Positions 1-11,901 of a stretch of DNA of 64,000 nt are shown here, one piece after another. Under the pieces are notes generated by a model. That model was not told the DNA's origin. It saw nothing but the letters and a program-made list of their open reading frames with translations, and did no database searches. How positions within the stretch are numbered: position 1 is the stretch's first letter; each line of letters opens with the position of its first letter. Source of the DNA: Amblyornis subalaris (taxonomy: Eukaryota; Chordata; Aves; Passeriformes; Ptilonorhynchidae); the NCBI GenBank assembly GCA_018881555.1, contig JACAXG010000064.1:4601387-4665386 (forward strand), read 5' to 3'. A program made the position numbers and the translations under genes.

Positions 1-2398
1 CCCAACGTGCTGAGTGGCAGGGGGAAGGACGGGACAGCAAAATAAGAAATATCTTAAAAATAATACTTAGATGGGTTTGTATTTTATAGGAAATAACCCT
101 GGAAAGGGCCTTCTGTCCCAAAGTGGGACTAATTAAGNCCAATTCTCTTAACGAGACCTCACTAAAGGACATGGTTTCAGTCNGGAAGGAAAAATGGAGG
201 GGATTGCATCTCCTCCTGCTCTGTCACCCCAAATTCCCCTCAGGAAACCCCCACGAGCAATTCCAACGCCTGAATTTGCAGAAATCCTCCCGTCGTGCCT
301 TTGGCTCAATCCCTCTNCCAGAAATTTCGCCCTAAGTTGGTGTTTCTCCACTTGGTCCCAACCCAGGGATGGATATTCATGGACAGGCTGAATCCATCAG
401 CTTTTGCTGAGTTGCCCACATGAGACTTTGATGTTTCCAGACAAATTTAAAGACTTTTTTGCACTTAGATAAATAAAAAAATTCACCTCTTTGTTGCAAG
501 GCAGGACCTCCTCCACCCATGTCCTACCCATAAAGAAGTTCATGAAACTTGTTCTTTCAAAAAATCCCAATAATGGAAATTTTAGAGTCAGCCCAGCTCT
601 TCATCATCCTTGTCCTTGGAAAACTCTCCCAAAAGTTCGAGCCCCTTGGTTTTTGGCTGCTCCACCTGGCCATGGAGAGACATCCTTCCTTCGCTTGGCA
701 GCTCCAGATCTCCCAGTTTTCCAGTCCTTCCAGCCATCACTTCTCCCCAGGACCCTTCCTAATGATCCGGTTCTATCCTGAAATCTGGCCCCAAACCAGA
801 CCTGCTCCATCCGACATTTCCCCTGCTCATATCTTGGGAGTTTCACCCCTTTTATTCCACTACAGCAGGATATTTTCAATGCCCAGAGATGCTGCTTAAG
901 GCAGAACCACCCTCGAAGTGGTTTTGTGCAGCCGATTATCCTGATCCAGCCACTTTGGAAAATCCCAGCGCCGTTAGCAAAGCTCTTGAAAAAAAAACCC
1001 AACAGCGCTGACATCGGGATTTGTTTGGTCTACAAAGCCCTGAGCTGCTTTATGGTCACCTTTTCTGAGTTTCCAAAGGCTGATCCTCGTCCTTCCTCCT
1101 CAGAGGCGGCTCCAAAGCCAAGGAATTTACCAGGTAGGATCCCAGATTCCAAAAGAATCCATATGGATACACGCTCAGGAGTGTGCACATTCCAATATGC
1201 AGAGTCGGCAGNGCAGAGGACGCTGCAGGAGAATCAGACACCAAAAATCTGTCCTGNGAAGAGCTGAGTTGTGGAAACACCAACAAACCATTCCCAAACT
1301 CCTGCTGAGCCTCCCTTGAATGCTCTCNGAAGGGAAATTACCTGGAATGTCTGATGGAATTACCGATGGAATGCTCCATCGGCTCCGTGTCCCTTTGCCA
1401 TCACAGCATCCTCATCTCTGCAGTTCCACTTCCCATCCCAGCACAAAGCTCCTTCCCTCCCTCCCTAATCCTGTTTTTTGGGGGTTTAAAACCACCCAGG
1501 ATGCTCCATAATTCCCATAGGAATTGTGGTGCAGGTGGTTTCGGAGGCTGCACCTCTCCATTGCTTCTCTTCATCCACTTTCCCACCATATTTTGGCATC
1601 CAAGGCCAAGCTGGATGGGGCTTGCGGCAACCTGGGATAATGGGAAGGGGCAGGAGGATGGAACTGGATGATCTTGGAGGTCCCTTCCAATCCAAACCAT
1701 CCNTCATTGCCTCATTTACAGCGTCATCCATAAAAATCCTCACCTCTGCTCCCTTCATCCTTCCAGCCAAGAAAAAAATCAGCACAAAGCCATTGGTTTT
1801 GCCTTAACTACCCCCAAAAATTGCCAATAATGGAGCAAAAATATTTGAGACCAAGCAGAAACTCAAAAAANAACCTTTAAACACAGCTAAAATCTGCTCT
1901 TGCCTGAGAGCCACACTTGAGGCATCGAACACAGAAGGAAGTGAAACAAAAATTTAATCGAAGCGCAATAAAAGCTGGGAACTGCATCAAAATGGGACAT
2001 CACTCCATGGTTATCTGCAGAATGATCCTGCCAGATCTTTAGGTCAATATTGAACGTAATTTGATGAGCATATCAAACACACTCAGCCTCGTGGGGCTGC
2101 TGGAAGTCACCCAAGACTTTGCTCAGGGTCAAAAAAGATCCAAGTTCAACAGTGCTTCTCTATAAGCTTGAATTAAGTCTGACTTTAGAAAAACCTCGAT
2201 TTTCCTAAACCTTTAATTTCTCCAACATTATTTCCCCTTCAGTGCTGCTGTAAAGCAAGAACAGCNCTTGGCACCCACGGGATGCCAATCACCTCCACAT
2301 GTGGAATCCCGCGAGGCCACAGGATAAGCCGCAACACGCGGGCTGGGAATAAACAGCTAAAAACTCCACGGATTTCGGACAAATCCTTAGCTGCTCAC
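1..2398 (-). other. ZC3H3: ZC3H3 downstream intron, incomplete
   Basis: The sequence begins with the GTGAGC donor at 2398 on the minus strand. No zinc-finger exon (Cys-Cys-Cys-His spacing) is visible, so the next exon lies beyond the window. Apart from one CR1 tail at 1600-1708 I see nothing recognisable; there is an A/T-rich stretch at about 1800-2230. Confidence 0.7.
1600..1708 (+). mobile_element. CR1 3' fragment, group A
   Basis: The sequence reads 'aaggccaagctggatgggg' then 'ggtcccttccaatccaaacc', the final part of the CR1 3' end. About 109 bases remain, and the 'tgtccctgcccatgg' module is degraded. Confidence 0.8.
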
Positions 2399-2592
2399 CT
2401 GGTCTGACGGGGGTTTTGGTGCTCAGGTCCCTGGCCCGGAGAGGGCTGCTGGAAGTTTTGGAGAGTTTGTTGGCCGACACCCGGTACATGACCCCGCCGA
2501 TGCAGCGGAAGCCTTTGCTCCTCCAGCGCTGTTGGACGAGCTGGGATTTGCCACCTTGGAGTGCCGGTCGGGATTGGTTTAACAACGGGGAT
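2399..2592 (-). CDS. ZC3H3: ZC3H3 internal coding exon (downstream of the two seen)
   Basis: This is a 194-base exon on the minus strand. The acceptor is 'cttcatttttcctgcag' and the donor is GTGAGC. Its first base completes the Arg codon left open by the exon at 36828-36978, so the two join in phase without a gap. It encodes SRSPLLNQSRP, then WRSKGFRCIGGVMYRVSANK, LSKTSSSPL and a basic tail ending TPVRP. The WRSKG-RCIGGV-Y-VSANKLSKT block is a strongly conserved signature of ZC3H3 and sits shortly before the CCCH zinc-finger array. The last base is the first of a codon continued in the next exon, which is not in the window; in human ZC3H3 a Gly follows at a comparable place, leading into the Arg-rich segment before the fingers. 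A minus-strand CR1 copy begins only 88 bases upstream of the acceptor. No stop or ambiguous base interrupts the frame. Confidence 0.93.
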
Positions 2593-2679
2593 CTGCAGGA
2601 AAAATGAAGCCAAGGTAAGCACAAATGTGGGGAAACGGCAGCAGGAGGTGCTGCTTNGGGAGCAAAGCATGGCATCAGA

Positions 2680-2775
2680 GACTCACGGAATGGTTTGGGT
2701 TGGAAGGGACCTTCAGGATCATCTCATTCCAGCCCCATTGCCATGGGAAGGGACACCTCCCACTAGGACGGAGGT
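2680..2775 (-). mobile_element. CR1 3' fragment beside the ZC3H3 exon, group A
   Basis: It begins 'acggaatggtttgggttgg', the reverse complement of the CR1 end, and breaks off after 'cctcccactagga'. It lies 88 bases upstream of the splice acceptor at 2593 and in sense with the gene. Confidence 0.85.
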
Positions 2776-3016
2776 GATGTATGGAAGAACCAGGGATGTT
2801 CTTGCTGTTGACANAGGAAAAGCTCTGATTCCTTGTGATTTACACCAAAAAAAGAGCTGCAAGGACTCTCTCCTAACTACCACTTCTCTCACCCTTGGCT
2901 TGCTGTTCCAGCCCCAGAGGCAGACAAGGAGATGTGGATGCAGTCCCATGAGAGAATCAGCACGGTGGGATCTTCATGGAGCTTAGCCAAGTTTTATGGA
3001 GCCCTGCAAGTTTTGA

Positions 3017-3158
3017 TATCCCTGGAAGTGCTTCAAAGCCAGGCTGGATGCGGCTCTGAGCAACTTGATCCAGTGTGTGGATCCCTGTCCATGGCAAGGG
3101 GTTGGAACTAGATAGTTTTTGAAGTCGCCTCCAACTCAAAACATTCCAAGACTCTCTA
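3017..3158 (+). mobile_element. CR1 3' fragment, group A, diverged
   Basis: It runs from 'atccctggaagtgcttcaaa' to 'caaaacattccaagactct'. The middle reads 'cttgatccagtgtgtggatc' instead of the usual group A text, suggesting an older copy. The (ATT)n microsatellite starts about 20 bases after its tail. Confidence 0.75.
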
Positions 3159-3177
3159 CTTTTGGTATCATCACTAC

Positions 3178-3179
3178 TA

Positions 3180-3223
<44 letters not shown>

Positions 3224-3256
3224 GTTATTGTTATTGTTATTGTTATTATTATTTAG
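3178..3256 (+). repeat. (ATT)n microsatellite with ATTGTT interruptions
   Basis: A T-run is followed by about 13 ATT units, then several TTATTG units, then ATT again. It encodes only a spurious leucine run on the plus strand. A run of ten C follows at 3284-3293. Confidence 0.95.
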
Positions 3257-3557
3257 ATACTATGACTTCGATATTTTTATTCTCCCCCCCCCCAGATCTG
3301 GAAGGATTTTCCTCAATCCCTGCATGGGACAAGTCATCCAAGAGCACTTCCATCCCTCATCTGTCACCTGGAGCGAGCTGAGCAGGATCCAGTGGGCAGC
3401 ACTGGGGACCTGTCCCCAACTCCTCAACTCTCCCTAAATTCACCAACCCCAAATTGAGGCAGNGGGATGAAGATGGATCGGGAATTGCGATCCATTATGC
3501 TCATAATGTTATTCTGCAGGACCAATAAGTTCTGAAGTGTCACCTTAGGGATAAATA

Positions 3558-3838
3558 TCACAGAATCCCAGAATCATCTGGGTTGGAAAAGACCTCCAGG
3601 ATCATAGAGTTCAACCTGTGACCAATCCCAAACTTGTCAACCAGACCAGAGCACTGAGTGTCGCATTCAGGCATTCCATGAACACCTCCAGGAATGGGNA
3701 CTCCCAACACCTTNCCGGGCAGCTCATCCCGATATTTAACAACCCTTTCCACGAAGAAATTCAGATGTCCAACCTGAACCTCTCCTGGTTTCTCTCATCC
3801 TGTTGCTTGGAGAAGATGCCAACGCCCATCTTGCTAAA
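3558..3838 (-). mobile_element. CR1 3' fragment, group C
   Basis: It opens with 'cacagaatcccagaatcatc' and includes 'cagaccagagcactgagtg', 'ttccacgaagaaattcag' and 'catcctgttgcttggagaag', all in CR1 order on the opposite strand. Confidence 0.85.
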
Positions 3839-4029
3839 GGTCCCAGAAGGACCACNTGTCCCAGAGAGGCTCCTCTGCCACCCAAAATCCCATCCACTCC
3901 ACGANCTCGTATCTCCTGCACCATCCCACCTCCCTCCCGACCCGCGACGGAGCCTCCCAGCTCATTCCCGTCCATCCCCCATTATCCAAACNGAGCCGCC
4001 GCAGCCAAATCAAATCTCCTCCAGTATCA

Positions 4030-4240
4030 GTCGCCTTCCTCATTTAGCGCTAATCCAAACAGTAATTTGTTTATGCAAATTAGAGCTCTAATTTTGTATT
4101 AGCCCAAACTATGCCCATAATGCTATTAGCAGAACGTATATAAACCGCGCATTACCGGAGAATATCCGTAAATTAAGATCCCGCTATCCTATCAGCGGAA
4201 TGCAAACCCCGGAGAGCATTTCCTTGAAATGAACATGTGC
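4030..4240. promoter_or_regulatory. Candidate conserved non-coding element with octamer site and palindrome
   Basis: The stretch is unique and AT-leaning and lies between repeats. It holds a perfect POU octamer ATGCAAAT at 4073-4080. Overlapping it is an 18-base perfect palindrome at 4077-4094 centred on GAGCTC and flanked by TAAT-type homeodomain words. A TATATAAA follows at about 4137. Function is inferred from motif content only. Confidence 0.35.
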
Positions 4241-4484
4241 TCCAAAGAAAAAGAGAGCTGGAAAATGGAATAGTTACATTTCCTAATGCTGAGCGTGACA
4301 GCCTATTCATTCCGGAGGGCTGTTGCCACTGGCTACCGAGCTTGGAGAATTTGCTGCCTGGGGTTTTTTTTTTTTTGTGGAAGGGGATGGGAATTCGATA
4401 AATTCCCCGCTTCCAGTTTGCCCTGGGTTTGCTCCTCGTGGAACTGCTCCGGAGAGGAGCGTCGGGTCTCAGTGACTGGCGAAG

Positions 4485-5043
4485 AGTAGAGGCCAGGAGG
4501 GTGAGGGAGGGGATTCTCCCCCTCTACTCTGCCCTCCTGAGATCCCACCTGGAGTTCTGTGTCCAGCTCTGGGGTCCCAGCACAGGAAGGACCTGGACAT
4601 GCTGGATCAAGTCCAGAGGAGGCCACAGAGATGCTCCAAGGGCTGGAGCTCCTCTGCTCTGGAGCCAGGCTGGGAGCTGGGAGTGTCCAGCCTGGAAAAG
4701 AGAAGGCTCCACAGAGAGTTTCCAGTGCCTGAAGGGACTCCAGGAGAGCTGGAGGGAGACCCTGGACAAGGGATGGAGTGCCAGGACAAGCAGGAATGGC
4801 TTCCCACTGCCAGAGGGCAGGATTAGATGGGATATTGCGAAGAAATTCTTCCCTGGGAGGGTGGTGAGGCCCTGGCACAGGTTTCCCAGAGAAGCTGTGG
4901 CTGCCCCATCCCTGGAAGTGTCCAAGGCCAGGTTGGACGGGGCTTGGAGCAACCTGGGATAGTGGAAGGTGTCCCTGCCCATTCCAGGCTGGAATTCAAC
5001 GATCTTTAATATCCCTTCCAACCCAAAGCACTCCATGATTCTA
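4485..5043 (+). mobile_element. CR1 3' region, group A, about 560 bases
   Basis: It contains in order 'gagatcccacctggagttct', 'gatgctccaagggctggag', 'actgccagagggcaggatta', 'gaagaaattcttccctggga', 'aaggccaggttggacggggc' and the terminal 'ccatgattct'. It is 5'-truncated with no ORF2 sequence. All open frames here are products of this repeat. Confidence 0.93.
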
Positions 5044-5254
5044 ATAAAGGTATTGCAAAACAGCACCATGGTTGTGACAAGACCCTTCCCAATTCCATCC
5101 ATCTCCTCTTCCTCTCGGTGACACATCCCTGGAAGTCCTCAGGATGCTCCAAACCTCCACCCACAGGGGCTGCAGTGCCGATGGATTTCGGGCTCCTTTC
5201 TGCCTGGCTGTATCAATCCCTTCAAGGACTTCTTGTAATTCCATATGTATTTTC

Positions 5255-6135
5255 TATTTATTATCTCTGGGTAATATATAGAGATACCCACACACATCTA
5301 TCTCCATACAGATACACATATTATTGATTCTATTGATACACTGAGTACCTGCATTGAAATACAAGATCTATATATCATATAGAATAATAAATATGGACAC
5401 TTTCATACGTAAATCTCTATATTATTACCTATATTCTCTGGACCTTGTACATCTATCAATTACCTGTAGATATTATTGAATATATGCACTGAATACATAT
5501 ATTGAGTTCTATATGTTCAGTAATACCTAGATATATTCAATATATGTATTTAATAATACCTAAAGATAATTTATACGAGGCTCAAATACTATTTTTATTC
5601 TTAGCATTTTATATTATTCATATATTATTGATTGTATAGGATACATATTCAATTACATATATTCAGTAAGATCTAGGTAATACATATAATACATAGATAT
5701 TANTTTCTATATAGTANATATTTCATATTTTCCTTAAGTCANTTAGAGGGAAGGGAAGAAGCCAGGGGTTCATCCACATTCCCCACTCTGATTTGCAGGG
5801 AAAGGCTGGGACGTGGCACAGCTGTGGCAGCACNCAGGGCATGGATACAGACATACAGATATACTATACACACATATATAAATTATATATAGACATATAT
5901 TTATATAGGATAAATCTATTAAAATAGGTCTTTTATATATTTAAATAGATATTATATCTATACAGCTATATCTATATTTTATATGCAGATATATGCACAT
6001 ATATTAAATGTATTCTATATCTATAAAGATATATTCTATATATATTGAATATAAATTTACATATATGCCTTANAATATAATATTATCCTGTATACACACA
6101 TATATGGGATAATACATTAAATTAAACCTTTTTTT
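5255..6135. repeat. AT-rich low-complexity block in two halves
   Basis: Two tracts of TATA/ATAT-type sequence (about 5255-5740 and 5855-6130) are separated by about 110 bases of ordinary GC-balanced sequence. The units drift (ATAGAT, ATATAC, ATATTC) rather than forming one pure microsatellite. Confidence 0.85.
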
Positions 6136-6399
6136 GGCTCTAATGTCAATAAAACCCAACCCAGGCCCTGCACAGGCTCGGGGGCTGCACACACCACCTG
6201 AGCCTGACTCACACATTTAAGCACCAGTTTAAGATCCAGGTGGTTGAATCCCCCAAATCCTTGGGATATTTATTTTCCTGCCTTGCTGCACTCCCTCAGC
6301 CCACCAAAGGGGTTCCACACCTCTCTCCTCTTTGGAATTCCTTAGGGATGGCCAAGCTCCAAACCAAGGGACCACAGGCACTGTATCAGAACATTCCCA

Positions 6400-6472
6400 C
6401 TGAGGCTGGGGGTTGGAACCAGATGATTTTTAAGGCTCCTTCCAACCCAAACCATTCCACGATTCTACGATT
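6400..6472 (+). mobile_element. CR1 tail, group A
   Basis: About 70 bases remain: 'gggggttggaaccagatgat' through 'accattccacgattctacga', including two copies of the CR1 terminal octamer. Confidence 0.8.
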
Positions 6473-6662
6473 TTTCCAAGGNTTTTGACAAATAGCATCA
6501 AAAAAACATCTCATTCCACAAAGGGAGTGGGGCTAAACCTCCTCTAATTTAGAGCTGTTTTATTTTTGAGGTGGAGAAGTCACTTCTGGGTGGTCTCAAA
6601 GCAAAGCCTCTGCAGAACATCTGCTCAGGCTGCCAAAGCCCCAAGTGCCACTGGAATGAAGC

Positions 6663-6825
6663 CATGGAATCATGGAATCANGGGATGGTTTGGGTTGGAA
6701 GGGACCTTCAAAATCACTAAGTTCCAATCCCCCTCCATGGGCAGGGCCACCTTCCACAGGACCAGGTCACTCCAAGCCCCATCCAACCTGGTCTTGAACA
6801 CTTCCAGGGATAGGGAGTCCCAACC
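6663..6825 (-). mobile_element. CR1 3' fragment, group A
   Basis: It begins with two terminal octamers, continues 'ggttggaagggaccttcaaa', 'ccatgggcagggccacctt', and stops after 'acacttccagggatagggag'. A short AT-rich stretch follows at 6898-6990. Confidence 0.85.
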
Positions 6826-7479
6826 AGGAGCTCAGTTTGAGCTCCNTTTCCACCTTCCGTGCCATGGAAATGTCCAAACACGGATGTCCCTTCACCCTCT
6901 TATATATCTAAAGTCTTATTTATTAAAATATTTACCATATATATTATTTATTATATTAAAAGGATATTTATTATATTATAGGAGCCCCAAGAGAATTAAA
7001 ACTTAAGGGAAATTATGCTTCACATGGAAAAATCACACCCACACGGAAGAGCGGGGAGAGCTTCAACTTCCCAACCTCCACATGCAGGATCCCTTTATTT
7101 CCCTCTCGATCCAAGCTGTTGCTCCCAAGTGGTTGTGTGGCCCCAACACAGCCACTGGAGCGTGNGTCCCCCTCCCTCTCGGTGACATCCGAGCCGGTGG
7201 TGCGTGGGAAAAGCCACCGGCGAGCGCCCNGTCGCTTTCCATCGGCGGCGGGATCCCAGCTCTCCGTGGAATTGTTACCCTAATGGAAAGGACGGCCTTT
7301 GGAAATGAACTGTATTGACAAAAGAGGATAAAATTAACGAGATAATAGCTGGGCCAAGGACCTGAAGAATACACCGGGCCCCTCNACACGAGGGGCTTGT
7401 AATTCCCTTTCTGCCGCGCATCCCGCGGATCTAAAGAGTCCTCCCGTCCGTCCACAAGGCCCCGCTCCGGCAGGAAATT

Positions 7480-7735
7480 TCATTAACGCTGGAAAATAGG
7501 AAAGGTATTAAGCGTGGATAATGAAGGCCAGAGTGTGAACAGTGCCTTAAGATAGTCTTCTTTCTAGCCTTTGTAATGGGAGGCATGAACTTTCCCTTCA
7601 AATCCATTTCTAATCCATTTGAAATACTACAGCAAATTATCTCCCCTTCAGCCCGAGAGCGGCCGGCCAATTTACTCCGAATAGAAGTGACAATGCTCCG
7701 GAATTTATCGCCATAACCTTGACTACACAAGGTTG
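7480..7735. promoter_or_regulatory. Candidate conserved non-coding element
   Basis: The stretch is unique, with no repeat signature and many TAAT/ATTA words ('ttcattaacgctggaaaat', 'ctaatccatttgaaatacta'). The related AT-leaning stretch at 7255-7350 may belong to the same island. No coding frame is supported. Confidence 0.28.
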
Positions 7736-7929
7736 AGGGTTGTCTTTCCCCCCACCCCCNGAGGGTGGACGGAGGAAGAAAAATTTTTAATGAGGAGGGG
7801 GTGGAGGAANGACGTGAAAATGTTTTAAAAACGACGGCGTGGCTGTCGGAGGTTCGACGCCGACTCCGGGGAAAATCAGAGCCTGGTGCTAAAAATGTTA
7901 CGGAGGGAGGTCCTGGGTTGATAAAACAC

Positions 7930-8052
7930 TCAAGGCCAAGTTGGACAGGGCTGGAGCAACCTAGGATAGTGGAAGGTGTCTCTGCCCATGACAGGAGGTT
8001 GGAAAAGATGATCTTTAAGGTCCTTTCCAACCCAAACCATTCCATGATTCCG
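7930..8052 (+). mobile_element. CR1 3' fragment, group A
   Basis: It runs 'tcaaggccaagttggacagg', 'gatagtggaaggtgtctctg', to 'caaaccattccatgattcc'. Confidence 0.87.
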
Positions 8053-8194
8053 TAGGTTGAGGTTTGGGCTCTTCCATTGCATCCCTTGAAGCAGCAGCAA
8101 CTTTCCCCCACTCTGAACATTTCATGCTGGTGCTTTGTAGGTGTTTGTGTTGACCAAGGATTTCCCAGGATTAAACACTGACCTGCTGTGTCCT

Positions 8195-8660
8195 TCATAG
8201 AATTCCAGAGGCATTTAGGTGGGAAAAGCTCTCTAAGATCATCCAGTCCAACCATTCCCNAAGCACTGCCNAGGCCACCAGTAAACCACGTCCCCCAGTG
8301 CCACATCCACATGGATATTAAATCCCTTCTGGGATGGGGACTCTACCACTGCCCCGGGCAGCCTGTTGCGATGCCTGCCCACCCTCTCCGTGAAAAAAAA
8401 TTCCCAATATCCAAACTAAACCTCCCCTGGCACAACCTGAGGCCTTTTCCTCNTGTCCTGTCCCTTGTTNCCTGGGAGCAGAGCCTGACCCCCTCCTGGC
8501 TGCCCCTTCCTGTCAGGGAGTTGTGGAGAGCCAGAAGGTCCCCCCGGAGCCTCCTTTTCTCCAGGCTGAGCCCCCCCAGCTCCCTCAGCTGCTCCTGGTG
8601 CTCCAAACNTNTCCCCAGCTCNNTTCCCTTCCCTGGACAAGCTCCAGCACAGGGGATGGA
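8195..8660 (-). mobile_element. CR1 3' region, group B, about 465 bases
   Basis: On the opposite strand it shows 'cagtgccacatccacatgga', 'ctaaacctcccctggcaca', 'tgtcctgtcccttgtt', 'gagccagaaggtccccccgg' and 'cagctgctcctggtgctcc'. Six ambiguous bases fall inside it. Confidence 0.9.
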
Positions 8661-9784
8661 CACTGCCTTGGTCCTGCTGGCCACACCATGGCCGGTACAA
8701 AACTTCCCCCANTCTCCTCTCCTTGACCAACTTCACGTCACTTGGAAAGCGGAAAATCTGGGCCTTTCCTCCCAGCTTTTCTGCAGAAAAATCCCTTAGG
8801 GAATGGAAAAGTTTATTCCAACAGACGGATGAATCCAAAGCACAAAGTGGACCAAGAGAGGGAAAAGGACTCGGCAGAACAATGTGGAGTCAATGTTCAG
8901 GTGGTGCCCAGCTCAAGGCGTTTTCCTCNCCTCCAAACACAGCAGAACTGCTCAGAATGGAGTAAAACCACCAAAACTTCAGCCAGGAGCCAGCAAGTGA
9001 TTCTGGGAAAACACAGTCCCTCTTTATTATCTATAAAAAGCCAAAAAATGGGAAATTTCCAAGCCAACGTGGAAAACGAAGGCTAAAAACAAGGACNACT
9101 CGCTCCAGCGTGCTCGGATTTAACACCCCCACGTGATCCAAAAACCCCACCCAAACCCCANCAAAAACTCACTTATATTTGAAACATAAAATTTTTAGAA
9201 TATTTGATGTCTCTAAGTTAAACACGAGCAGAGCAGGAACATCCCAGCGGCGTTTCCAGCTGGCTGAAACGGAGAGGATTTCCCGGCGCTGGCGGCGATA
9301 CAAGNGGCTCTTAAAGGATGGTTTTCTTCCACTACTGGAATTCTTCTTTAGGCTTAGCTTATATTTTTTTTTTCCCNCCCGAAAGTAATCCTTACGTAGT
9401 CNGAAATCACATTTGCATGCTGGCATTGGAATCCCGAGGAAAGAGCGGATCGTCACGGGGGCGACGGTCACGGAAAGCAACAGGGAGAGGTGAGGAAGGA
9501 GGGAGCTCGTCCACCACAAACCTTGAAGGTGGCAATGGAAAATCCTCATTTGGGAGAAATATTGTGCAAAAAAATCANGTTATTCCTTAGTCTTGCATCA
9601 TTCCTTGGCAAGCAACACAGGATTTAGGGTTCAAAGTGTTCCTCAAACACTCAACAACTCTCCAGGATGCTTCACCACTTCCCCTTGGAAGCTGCTCCGT
9701 CTCTNTCCTCACCCCCTCAGATCCCCGAGGACCCCAAATCCACAGGTAAAATCAAGTCATTCCATTAAAATGTTTGATTTATGG
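8661..9784. other. Unique intron sequence, nothing recognised
   Basis: There is no CR1 match and no exon with splice sites. The short open frames overlap one another on both strands and match nothing I know. Confidence 0.5.
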
Positions 9785-10345
9785 GATTTTTATCAACATT
9801 AATGCTTCCTCCTTAAAATAAAAAGGTTAAACCTCAAATAAACACTTTCTACTCTAATGTTTACTTGATTTAAAGTAACGAATTGGGATTATTCAATTAA
9901 TTCAGTTCACTGTTGATGATATTTGAGGTTGAAAATGTGATTGGAAATTAAAAATAGAAAAGGATGTGTCTTTTCCCAAAATACATCCATAAATACAGAG
10001 GATCCATTAATTTTAAATACACACTGACCAGCAAAAATTCGTTAATTTATCCATAAACAATTCCCTGCTTTCACTAATTACTTCTAATTAGGAAACAAAC
10101 ATTTTAAAAAAAAAACCCTATTTTAATTTGGTTCAATTGAATCTGAATTTCCATTCAAATGCAGCTTAATGTTAATCTCGAGGAAAAAAAAAATAATAAT
10201 CCAGCCCAGATCTCATTTAGCATTTTCAAAACCTGGCAAAAATGATGAATCTCAATGAGCACCTATTAAGCTCCTTAATTACCTAAATAAAGATGTACCT
10301 TCCCAATAAATCCTCCTGACCTGGAAAGGAAAATAGTTGNAAACG
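9785..10345. other. AT-rich unique stretch
   Basis: About 560 bases rich in A and T but not a simple repeat ('ttcaattaattcagttcact', 'aatgtgattggaaattaaaa'). It could be a conserved non-coding element or merely relaxed AT-rich DNA. Confidence 0.3.
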
Positions 10346-10631
10346 TATTTAATGGTTATCAGCCAATGAGAACAGAGATCCCTCCAAAAAAAGAAACCGG
10401 AACCATGGGATTACACCCGCAGTGAAGGGTTGTGGAGGGGTTTTTTTTGGTTTTCCCCAGTTTCCACATCCCATAGGCAGGACGCCTCTTCCCAATCTTT
10501 GCAAAGACAGGATAACTTTTCTANTCAAATAATTCCACTTGGAAAGACCCAGGTATGAGCACAATATCCCGATTCCCTTGCAATGGCTTCTCAAAGAGCT
10601 GTAAGACTTTGGGCTAAACTGANGGGAAACA

Positions 10632-11455
10632 TTCCATAAAATCATGGGACGGTTNGGGTTGGAAAGGACTTGCAAGATAATCTCATTCCAATCCCGTGCC
10701 ATGGGCAGGGAGAACTTCCACTATCCCAGGTTGCTCCAAGCCCCTTCCAATCCAGTCTTGGACACTCCCAGGGATGGNGCAGCTGCANCTTCTCNGGGAA
10801 ACCTGTGCCAGGGCCTCCCCACCCTCCCAGGAAAAAATTCCTTCCCAATATCCCATCTAACCCTGCCTTCTGGCANTGGGAAGCCATTCTCTGTGTCCTN
10901 TCACTCCACCCCTTGTCCCAANTCCCTCTCCAGCTGTCCTGAAGCCCCATTAGGCACTAGAAGGGGCTCTGAGGTCTCCCTGGAGCCTTCTCTTCTCCAG
11001 GCTGGACATTCCCAGCTCTCCCAGCCTGGCTCCAGAGCAGAGGGGCTCCAGCCCTCGGAGCATCTCCATGGCCTCCTCCGGACTCGCTCCAGCACCTCCA
11101 TGTCCTGCTGATGTTGGACCCAAGAGCTGGAGGCAGCTCTGCAGGTGAGGTCTCACCTGAGCAGGGCAGAGGGTCAGAATTCCCCCTCTCCTGCTTCCCA
11201 CACTATGGGATGAGCCCAGCACATGGGGCATTTCCGGGTTCCACCACGCATGGCTGGTGCAAATCCAGCTTTTCATCCACCAACACTCCCAAATCCTTCT
11301 CCTCAGGGTTCTCTCAATCCATTCTCCACCCAGCCTGGATCTATCCTTGGGATTGCCCCACCCACTTGCAGGACCTTGGCTTTGTTGAACTTCCTGAGGT
11401 TTGCACTGGTCCAGCCTNTCAGGAATGGACACCATCTCTGCCCTTAAGTGTGTCA
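10632..11455 (-). mobile_element. CR1, longest minus-strand copy, group A, about 820 bases
   Basis: From the terminal 'catgggacggtt' it extends through 'gccctctggc', 'ttctccaggctggacattcc', 'ctgcaggtgaggtctcacct', 'ttttcatccaccaacactcc' and 'ggctttgttgaacttcctga'. The last segment is upstream CR1 sequence that most copies here lack. It is still 5'-truncated before any recognisable reverse transcriptase. Confidence 0.93.
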
Positions 11456-11901
11456 TTATTCCCTCCCACTGGATTTATTGCCATTTCCCTCTGGAAGCCA
11501 TTCAGCCCCTTGCTCCCATTCCCTTTCATCCCTCCATTGAGTCCATGAAAAGCCACAGCGAAGGCTCCACGCNGCACTTGGCAGCCCCTGCTGGGCTCAG
11601 GGTCCTGCTTGAATCCAGGGAAAGCACTGAAATCCTGCCAAAACCTTCCAAAAACCAGAGGAGATCCAGCATCACCTCGAGGAGCTCGGAGCGGTGTGAG
11701 AGGAGAGCTCTTCTCCCTGCTCCGTTTGCTAAATCCCTGCTATTGTTTGCAACCCAATTCATTCCTGCCAGAGATGAAGAGCTTGGATACAAAACCAGCT
11801 CCATGTGCCAGGCATGGAAAACAGGGAACAATCTGCCTTGTGGCCTGCTGCACTGAAGGATTGGTGTGGCCAGGTGAGGAGAGCAGGGATGGAATTGTCC
11901 T

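Noticed and set aside
3162..3437. Open frame with a run of leucines resembling a membrane segment
   Set aside because: It is read through the (ATT)n microsatellite.
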